7,070 nucleotides of DNA from contig JAPVVU010000160.1 of assembly GCA_028571885.1 (NCBI GenBank), forward strand, positions 1-7,070, read 5' to 3'. The notes under the pieces were generated by a model. It did no database searches and was not told the origin of the DNA. It saw only the letters and a list, made by a program, of their open reading frames with translations. Shown piece after piece: positions 1 through 4,644 of the stretch. Position numbers and translations under genes: made by a program. This stretch comes from Gammaproteobacteria bacterium (GTDB lineage: Bacteria; Pseudomonadota; Gammaproteobacteria; GRL18). Position 1 is the stretch's first letter. The number at the start of each line of letters is the position of its first letter.

Positions 1-24
1 AAAGTGCAATAAAAAGTGCAATAA
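1..24. repeat. 12-bp tandem repeat upstream of the operon
   Basis: Two perfect adjacent copies of AAAGTGCAATAA occupy 1-12 and 13-24. The array may continue to the left of the window, so the true copy number is unknown. It lies 36 bases upstream of the first start codon, where a promoter or regulator site would be expected, but I recognise no promoter hexamers in the visible 59 bases. It could equally be a chance repeat in AT-rich DNA. Confidence 0.5.
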
Positions 25-59
25 ACTGGTTTAGCAGTAGGACATATCAGGACTTTATT

Positions 60-353
60 ATGAGTGAATCAGCAGAAAATACTGAAGGCTTAGTATCTTT
101 TGATGATACTTTGGATATCACAATGGCGGCCATTTATTTTGAAAAATTGACTGAAATGTTAAATCAACATAAATCAATTGTCTTGAATGGTGAAGGTATA
201 GAGCGAATTGATGGTGCCGGCTTGCAGTTACTGGTTGCTTTTTTTAAAGCCGCTGAGTCATTGCACGTCACTATTAAATGGCAGGCTTGTTCTGAAATTT
301 TAAAAAAAAGTGCCAAATTATCGGGCCTGGCTGGCATTTTGGAGATTGACTGA
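60..353 (+). CDS. Small single-domain STAS protein (anti-sigma-factor-antagonist / MlaB-like fold)
   Basis: This 97-residue protein is essentially one STAS domain. The visible hallmark is the segment RIDGAGLQLLVAFF (residues 49-62), which matches the D-[ST]-[AS]-G-L-Q-L-L loop and helix of STAS proteins. The usual hydroxyl residues are absent: G52 and A53 occupy the two positions after D51, where SpoIIAA has two serines, the second phosphorylated. Regulation by Ser phosphorylation is therefore unlikely, and a scaffold or partner-binding role is more plausible. Small STAS genes are known at the front of chemosensory clusters in gammaproteobacteria, but their function there is poorly defined. 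The start at 60 is supported by CAGGA at 48-52, seven bases upstream. The gene is 84 nt ahead of cheY on the same strand, so it is probably the first visible cistron of the operon. An A8 run at 302-309 lies in the coding sequence and stays in frame. Confidence 0.85.
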   Translation: MSESAENTEGLVSFDDTLDITMAAIYFEKLTEMLNQHKSIVLNGEGIERIDGAGLQLLVAFFKAAESLHVTIKWQACSEILKKSAKLSGLAGILEID

Positions 354-362
354 CTATCTTGT

Positions 363-378
363 GGTGGTGAGTACCACC
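363..378 (+). other. Small hairpin in the STAS-cheY gap
   Basis: GGTGGT at 363-368 and ACCACC at 373-378 are perfectly complementary around the four-base loop GAGT, giving a six-pair stem with four G-C pairs. It starts ten bases after the STAS stop codon. No T-run follows, so it is not a convincing intrinsic terminator. An RNA-stability or pausing element between the cistrons is possible. Confidence 0.4.
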
Positions 379-437
379 CTGATTGCTACAAGACGAATAA
401 AAAAGTGATTCCTATACTAAATACTGGAGAAGAATAA

Positions 438-803
438 ATGTCCAAATCGATTTTGGCAGTAGATGATTCAACCTCGATGAGACAGATGGTTGCTTTCACA
501 CTTAAAGGCGCAGGATATCAGGTTGTAGAAGCTGCTGATGGACAGCAGGCTCTGGATATTGCTAAGACCAGAGGCTTTGATATGGTTTTATCTGATGTCA
601 ATATGCCCATTATGGATGGCATTGAATTGATTAAAAACTTACGTACTTTACCTGCTTATAAATTTACCCCTATTCTGATGCTGACCACAGAAGCGGGTAC
701 TGAGAAAAAAATGGAAGGTAAATCAGCAGGCGCAACGGGTTGGATTGTTAAGCCATTTAATCCCGATCAATTGCTGAAAACTGTTAAACGTGTCCTTGGT
801 TAA
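438..803 (+). CDS. cheY: CheY-type single-domain response regulator
   Basis: This 121-residue protein is a stand-alone receiver domain with no output domain, the normal CheY length. The phosphorylation site is complete: acidic pair D9-D10, phospho-acceptor D53 in LSDVNMP, T83 in MLTTE, and K105 in the KPF motif. It should take phosphate from CheA P1 and signal downstream, to the flagellar switch or another target; which one cannot be told from the sequence. The residue matching the Tyr106 switch of E. coli CheY is W102 (ATGWIVKPF), a variant common in CheY proteins of clusters like this. The start is supported by GGAGA at 426-430, seven bases before ATG. It lies between the STAS gene and cheA, as expected for the operon's cognate regulator. 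Confidence 0.95.
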   Translation: MSKSILAVDDSTSMRQMVAFTLKGAGYQVVEAADGQQALDIAKTRGFDMVLSDVNMPIMDGIELIKNLRTLPAYKFTPILMLTTEAGTEKKMEGKSAGATGWIVKPFNPDQLLKTVKRVLG

Positions 804-819
804 TCTCTGTGATTTATAT

Positions 820-846
820 TCTTAGTTAATTAAAGTCTTAGTTAAT
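820..846 (+). repeat. 11-bp direct repeat in the cheY-cheA gap
   Basis: TCTTAGTTAAT occurs at 820-830 and again at 836-846, a 16-bp period, with similar AT-rich bases after each copy. Two spaced half-sites could be a regulator-binding site for an internal promoter before cheA, but the sequence is simple AT-rich DNA and no protein can be named. Confidence 0.45.
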
Positions 847-856
847 AAATGTCAGG

Positions 857-870
857 CTGGCAAATGCCAG
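857..870. other. Perfect 14-bp palindrome CTGGCAAATGCCAG
   Basis: CTGGCA, AA, TGCCAG is a perfect dyad. As RNA it would form a short stem of five pairs with a four-base loop; as DNA it has the shape of an operator. It is followed at 873-893 by A/T-rich sequence but no clean T-tract directly after the stem, so a terminator is not well supported. It sits 68 bases upstream of cheA. Confidence 0.4.
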
Positions 871-908
871 GGCAAAAAATATTTTCTGTTTTCTTATCTC
901 ATCGAGCT

Positions 909-932
909 TGACAGTAAAGTTCTGTCAGGGAG
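909..932 (+). promoter_or_regulatory. Hairpin overlapping the cheA ribosome binding site
   Basis: TGACAG at 909-914 pairs perfectly with CTGTCA at 922-927 across a seven-base loop. The Shine-Dalgarno AGGGAG occupies 927-932, six bases before the cheA ATG at 939, so the last base of the stem is the first base of the ribosome binding site. Folding could reduce ribosome access and tune CheA levels. The site itself confirms the chosen start; a regulatory effect of the hairpin is inference. Confidence 0.45.
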
Positions 933-938
933 TGCATA

Positions 939-3092
939 ATGACTATTGATTTATCACAATTTAAACAAACCTTTATCGAAGAAAGCGATGAAGGACTTGA
1001 TGTTCTTGAGTCTGGCCTGTTAGCTTTGGATTCAGGTAGTGCAGATGATGAAGTCATACATGCTGTATTTCGAGCAGCACACTCTATAAAAGGTGGTGCG
1101 GGTACCTTTGGATTAAATGAAATTGCCGGCTTTACCCATGTTATGGAAACTCTTCTGGATGAAATGCGTGATGGACGACGTGCTATTAGCAAGCAAGGTA
1201 TTAATATCCTGCTCAACTCAGTTGATGTCTTACGAGAATTAATGGACGCTGCCAGAGATGATGTCCCGCCTGAAATGTCCCGTGCCAATGAGGTTAAGGG
1301 ACAACTGGATGCTTTGCTGGCTAATAGCGAGGATGATCAGACTCAAAAAACGGAAGAACCTGAAAGTCCTGCTGGTGACCAAACGGATTCAGAAGACTCT
1401 TTCTCAGAAAAGTTTTCAGAACAGTTTTCGCAACAGAAGGGGTGGCTTATAAGATTCCACCCACACCAGCATATGCTTCGAACCGGAAATGATACGGTGA
1501 GAATGTTTAAAGAATTAGCTTCGCTGGGTGACATGGAAAACACGGCAGATATTTCGCAATTACCTGAATTTTCACTGATTGATCCTGAACTTAGCTATTT
1601 AAGCTGGGAAATTATTTTAAAAAATAATGAGACACAAGGTGTCATTGAAAAAACAGTGATAGAAGAAATTTTTGAATGGGTTGACGACGATTGTGATCTG
1701 AGTATTGAACCTTTAATTAGCCCTTCAAATGAAGAAAGCAGTGCTGATATTGTAGCAGAAGTTTCAGTCTCACCCTCGATAGATACTATTGCAGAAGTAA
1801 CGCCTGCGGACACAATAGAAACAACAAATAATGTCACACCAATAGCATCCCCCCCAGAAGAAAAAACAACACAGAAAAAGAAAAAATCATCGACTGAGGG
1901 CGGCTCAATTAGAGTGGGTACAGATAAGGTTGATTCTCTGATTAATATGGTTGGTGAGCTGGTCATAACACAATCCATGTTAAGCCAGATGGGGGATGAA
2001 TTTTCCATGGATAAACTGGAAGATTTACGTGAGGGTCTTGCGCAACTCGAACGTAATACGCGTGAATTACAAGAAAGTGTTATGCGTATTCGTATGCTGC
2101 CGATTAGTTTTTCTTTTCAGCGTTTTCCACGCCTGGTGCATGACCTGAGCCAGAAAATGGATAAGAAAATTGAATTGAAAATGACCGGAGAACAAACAGA
2201 ATTAGATAAAACCGTCATGGAAAAAATAGGTGATCCCCTGGTTCATCTGGTTAGAAATTCATTGGATCATGGTATTGAATCCCCTGAGGTGCGTGTCGCT
2301 GCGGGCAAAAGTGAAGTGGGTACTATTAACCTCAATGCCTATCATCAGGGTGGTTTTATAATAATTGAAATTATTGATGACGGTGCGGGTCTGCCCAAAG
2401 ATAAATTGTTGGCAAAAGCGATTGAGAAAGGCCTTGTTTCTCCTAACGACAATTTACCGGATGAAAAAATATACGATCTGATTTTTCATCCGGGCTTTTC
2501 AACCGCTGAGCAGGTAACTGATGTTTCTGGCCGTGGCGTCGGCATGGATGTGGTGAGAAAAAATATTAAAGAACTGGGTGGTAATGTGGATGTCACCACA
2601 GAACAGGGTAAAGGGACAAAATTTACCATTCGTTTACCACTGACTCTTGCTATCCTGGATGGACAATTGATTCGTGTTGGCAGTGAAACTTATATTATTC
2701 CACTGGTTTCAATAATTGAGTCATTAGAAATACAAACAGAGAATGTTAACTCAATCGCCGGTACGACTGAAGTTTATAAAATGCGTGATGAATACATACC
2801 GCTGGTTAGATTGTATGAAGTGTTTGATGTTCAACCTGAAACTACACGCCTGCAGGATTGCCTGTTGGTTGTTGTTGAGGGTGACGGCGGCAAAGCTGGA
2901 ATTTTAGTGGATGATTTATTGAGCCAGCAGCAGGTTGTGATAAAAAGTCTGGAAACAAATTATAAGCGACTTGAAGGGATTTCAGGGGCGACGATTCTTG
3001 GTGATGGTACTGTTGCACTGATTTTAGACGTATCCGGCTTATTGAGCCTGGCAAAAAAAATTGAACCAGTCAAAAGTTATGCAAATGGCTGA
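939..3092 (+). CDS. cheA: Chemotaxis histidine kinase CheA
   Basis: This 717-residue kinase passes phosphate from ATP via its own His to CheY, under receptor and CheW control. P1/Hpt spans about 1-105 with phospho-acceptor H48 in AAHSIKGGAGTFG. A divergent intermediate domain at about 166-258 (GWLIRFHP, then TGND, then a DPELSYLSWEI segment) stands where P2 would be and resembles the alternative P2-like module of many non-enteric CheAs. It is flanked by acidic and Lys-rich linkers (131-165, 260-320). The P3 dimerisation helices begin at about 323 (SIRVGTDKVDSLINMVGEL). The P4 ATPase is complete: N box with H436 and N440 (LVHLVRNSLDHGIE), G1 box DDGAG at 480-484, F box around 516-520, and G2 box GRGVG at 531-535. 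The CheW-like P5 domain runs from about 570 to the end. Nothing essential is missing. The gene is 135 nt after cheY and 81 nt before cheW. Confidence 0.97.
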   Translation: MTIDLSQFKQTFIEESDEGLDVLESGLLALDSGSADDEVIHAVFRAAHSIKGGAGTFGLNEIAGFTHVMETLLDEMRDGRRAISKQGINILLNSVDVLRELMDAARDDVPPEMSRANEVKGQLDALLANSEDDQTQKTEEPESPAGDQTDSEDSFSEKFSEQFSQQKGWLIRFHPHQHMLRTGNDTVRMFKELASLGDMENTADISQLPEFSLIDPELSYLSWEIILKNNETQGVIEKTVIEEIFEWVDDDCDLSIEPLISPSNEESSADIVAEVSVSPSIDTIAEVTPADTIETTNNVTPIASPPEEKTTQKKKKSSTEGGSIRVGTDKVDSLINMVGELVITQSMLSQMGDEFSMDKLEDLREGLAQLERNTRELQESVMRIRMLPISFSFQRFPRLVHDLSQKMDKKIELKMTGEQTELDKTVMEKIGDPLVHLVRNSLDHGIESPEVRVAAGKSEVGTINLNAYHQGGFIIIEIIDDGAGLPKDKLLAKAIEKGLVSPNDNLPDEKIYDLIFHPGFSTAEQVTDVSGRGVGMDVVRKNIKELGGNVDVTTEQGKGTKFTIRLPLTLAILDGQLIRVGSETYIIPLVSIIESLEIQTENVNSIAGTTEVYKMRDEYIPLVRLYEVFDVQPETTRLQDCLLVVVEGDGGKAGILVDDLLSQQQVVIKSLETNYKRLEGISGATILGDGTVALILDVSGLLSLAKKIEPVKSYANG

Positions 3093-3110
3093 ATAGATCG
3101 TCTGTCTATT
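3092..3110 (+). other. Weak inverted repeat at the end of cheA
   Basis: AATAGA at 3092-3097 and TCTATT at 3105-3110 form a six-pair AT-rich stem with a seven-base loop, starting on the last base of the cheA stop codon. It is too weak and lacks a T-tract, so read-through into cheW is expected. It may be chance. Confidence 0.25.
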
Positions 3111-3125
3111 TAGAAAAGAGTTGAT

Positions 3126-3173
3126 ATGAACGTTTCTATTCAATTGAGAATAAATTCGGTTCAGGAGAAATAA
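3126..3173 (+). CDS. Possible 15-codon leader peptide abutting cheW
   Basis: ATG at 3126 opens a frame encoding MNVSIQLRINSVQEK that stops with TAA at 3171-3173, and the cheW ATG begins on the very next base. A short purine stretch (AGAG, 3117-3120) lies five bases upstream and could serve as a weak ribosome binding site. The frame runs through the cheW Shine-Dalgarno AGGAG at 3163-3167, so its translation would couple directly to cheW initiation. The peptide resembles no family I know, and a 15-codon open frame is easily found by chance. Treat it as a candidate. Confidence 0.25.
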   Translation: MNVSIQLRINSVQEK

Positions 3174-3686
3174 ATGAGTAATATTCAGGATATTGTGGGT
3201 GATTTGGATGCGCTTACTGATGATAATGCGGATCAGTATCTGACTTTTATTCTTGCGGGGGAAGAATATGCCATTGATATTTTACGGGTTCAGGAAATTA
3301 AAGGCTGGGATAAGGTTACCACCTTACCAAGGACACCAGATTATTTACAGGGTGTAATCAATTTACGGGGAACTATTGTACCCATTATCGATCTTAGAAA
3401 ACGTTTCAATATGCCGACAATTGTTTATGGCCCAACGACAGTGGTCATTGTGCTTAAAGTCTTAGGTGAAGAACATGATCGGATAATGGGCATTATTGTA
3501 GATGGTGTCTCTGATGTGCACAACCTGAAGCATGAATCAATTAAACCCGCACCAGAAATCAAAGGCTCAATTGACAGTCGTTTTGTTTCTGGACTTACAA
3601 CCATTGATAATAAAATGGTTGTGGTGATGGATATTGATACATTACTTAATTCATCAGACTTGTCAGTGGAAGATAACGTCGCTTAA
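3174..3686 (+). CDS. cheW: CheW chemotaxis coupling protein
   Basis: This 170-residue protein links receptors to the P5 domain of CheA in the baseplate of the chemosensory array. It is a single CheW fold with a short acidic N-terminal extension (1-20). The first-strand signature YLTFILAGEEYAIDILRV is at 22-39. The conserved LPRTPDYLQGVINLRG segment is at 51-66, with R65 matching the Arg that contacts receptor tips. PIIDLRKRF follows at 70-78 and IMGIIVDGVSDV lies near 105-115. The start is supported by a strong AGGAG at 3163-3167, six bases upstream. Its length is normal for CheW and no second domain is present. It lies between cheA and the ParA gene on the same strand and is probably translated from the same mRNA. 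Confidence 0.95.
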   Translation: MSNIQDIVGDLDALTDDNADQYLTFILAGEEYAIDILRVQEIKGWDKVTTLPRTPDYLQGVINLRGTIVPIIDLRKRFNMPTIVYGPTTVVIVLKVLGEEHDRIMGIIVDGVSDVHNLKHESIKPAPEIKGSIDSRFVSGLTTIDNKMVVVMDIDTLLNSSDLSVEDNVA

Positions 3687-3708
3687 GGTAAATTTAATAC
3701 AGGATAAT

Positions 3709-3744
3709 GTAGAGTACGAAATAACAATTACTCTACCTATAGAG
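3709..3744 (+). promoter_or_regulatory. Mutually exclusive inverted repeats before the ParA gene
   Basis: Three related segments lie just upstream of the ParA start at 3750. Segment A, GTAGAGTA (3709-3716), is perfectly complementary to segment B, TACTCTAC (3729-3736), over eight pairs with a 12-base loop. Segment C, TAGAG (3740-3744), repeats the core of A and can pair with CTCTA inside B (3731-3735) around the four-base loop CCTA. C is also the only Shine-Dalgarno-like sequence (AGAG, five bases before ATG). A:B pairing would leave it free and B:C pairing would hide it. The pairings are visible; a switch function is inference. Confidence 0.4.
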
Positions 3745-3749
3745 ATTAC

Positions 3750-4571
3750 ATGAAAGTGATAGCCGTAATGAATCAAAAAGGTGGTGTTGGAAAAACCACC
3801 ACGACGCTAAATCTGGCACATGCTCTGGCTTTGCAGGGAAAAAATGTACTGATGCTTGATATGGATCCTCAGGGGCATCTGGGCAGTTGTTTTGCTGTTG
3901 ATACCTTCAGCAGTAGTGGTATGGATGAAGTCTTAATGAATGATCAACCATTGCAGGAGGCGGTGTTGAATGTCAGAGATAAGCTGTTTCTTGTGCCGGC
4001 AGGTGCCAGACTGGGTGAACTGGAAACTCAGGTGCAGACAGGGGCAAATAAGGGGTATCGTTTACGTGATGCTCTGGCTTCGATTAAGGCTAATGGTTTT
4101 CATCAAGCTACTGGCTCTTTACCCGCTGAAGACAATATATCCGCTGAAGGCTCTCACTTTGATTATATCTTAGTAGATTGTCCACCTGCATCAGGTTTAT
4201 TGGCAATGAATGCTATTTTAGGCTGTGATGAACTTATTGTTCCTGTCACAGGGGATTATCTGGCATTGCAGGGACTGTCGCGACTGATTAAAGTTGTGAG
4301 TCATATTGAGCAAACACTGCAAAGAAGTACTAAAAAATGGTTTGTCCTGACACGTTTTCAAAAGCAGAGAAAACTGGCAAATCAAATCAGAGAAAAAATG
4401 GTGGGTTACTTTCCTAATCAAGTTTTTGAAACGGCAATACGGGAAAATGTTTCTTTGGCAGAGTCGCCGGGCTTTGCTCAAACGATTTTTGAATATCGAC
4501 CAAAAAGTAATGGTGCTCAGGATTATCAAAATTTGGCGATTGATCTTTTAGAGCAACGAACATTTCATTGA
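3750..4571 (+). CDS. ParA/Soj-type ATPase, likely PpfA-like positioning factor for the chemosensory array
   Basis: This 273-residue protein is a ParA/MinD-family ATPase. The deviant Walker A KGGVGKTT is at 10-17 with signature lysine K10 and P-loop K15. The A' motif LDMDPQG is at 36-42 with D39 in the catalytic position. Walker B ILVDCPP is at 140-146. A basic stretch around 202-216 (R202, K205, R207, K208, R214, K216) falls where Soj-type proteins bind DNA nonspecifically. There is no N-terminal helix-turn-helix, so it is the small chromosomal type. No parB or parS accompanies it; the neighbours are cheW and a soluble receptor. The same setting is known for PpfA of Rhodobacter sphaeroides, which distributes the cytoplasmic receptor cluster through TlpT. 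That function is inferred here. An extra loop at about 118-136 before Walker B contains a short duplication. The ribosome binding site is weak (AGAG, 3741-3744). Confidence 0.88.
   Translation: MKVIAVMNQKGGVGKTTTTLNLAHALALQGKNVLMLDMDPQGHLGSCFAVDTFSSSGMDEVLMNDQPLQEAVLNVRDKLFLVPAGARLGELETQVQTGANKGYRLRDALASIKANGFHQATGSLPAEDNISAEGSHFDYILVDCPPASGLLAMNAILGCDELIVPVTGDYLALQGLSRLIKVVSHIEQTLQRSTKKWFVLTRFQKQRKLANQIREKMVGYFPNQVFETAIRENVSLAESPGFAQTIFEYRPKSNGAQDYQNLAIDLLEQRTFH
4123..4149 (+). repeat. In-frame 9-bp repeat inside the ParA insertion loop
   Basis: CCGCTGAAG occurs at 4123-4131 and 4141-4149, exactly 18 bases (six codons) apart, encoding related units PAED and SAEG. The repeat sits in the poorly conserved loop before Walker B and may mark a local duplication that lengthened the loop without breaking the frame. 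Confidence 0.4.
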
Positions 4572-4594
4572 ATGATTGTTCTTTTATGAAATGT
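4560..4594 (+). terminator. Weak terminator-like or processing hairpin at the ParA stop codon
   Basis: ACATTTCAT (4560-4568) is perfectly complementary to ATGAAATGT (4586-4594), a nine-pair AT-rich stem with a 17-base loop that holds the stop codon. A short interrupted T-stretch (GTTTTG, 4595-4600) follows. It is too AT-rich and long-looped for strong termination. A partial terminator or RNA-processing site that sets the ratio of ParA to receptor is more likely. It could be chance. Confidence 0.3.
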
Positions 4595-4644
4595 GTTTTG
4601 TGACAAATAATTAATGGCTGTGAGATTTAAAGGCAAACATAATA

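Noticed and set aside
363..378. Intrinsic terminator after the STAS gene
   Set aside because: The stem is not followed by a T-tract; the bases after it are mixed (CTGATTGC).
413..437. TATACT at 413-418 as a -10 element for a cheY promoter
   Set aside because: No -35-like hexamer lies 16-18 bases upstream (the nearest, TTGCTA at 383-388, is 24 bases away), and transcription would begin at the ribosome binding site itself.
908..940. Perfect -35 hexamer TTGACA at 908-913 as a cheA promoter
   Set aside because: The only -10-like sequence (CATAAT, 935-940) is 21 bases away and overlaps the cheA start codon. The hexamer is better explained as part of the hairpin at 909-927.
899..1288. Antisense open frame opposite the start of cheA, and similar opposite-strand frames across cheA, the ParA gene and the receptor gene
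   Set aside because: They lie fully inside well-supported genes, encode Ser/Leu/Ile-rich low-quality sequence typical of antisense shadows, and show no recognisable domains or ribosome binding sites.
3750..4571. ParA gene as a plasmid or chromosome partition locus
   Set aside because: No parB gene or parS-like repeats are visible and both neighbours are chemotaxis genes, so array positioning is the better reading.
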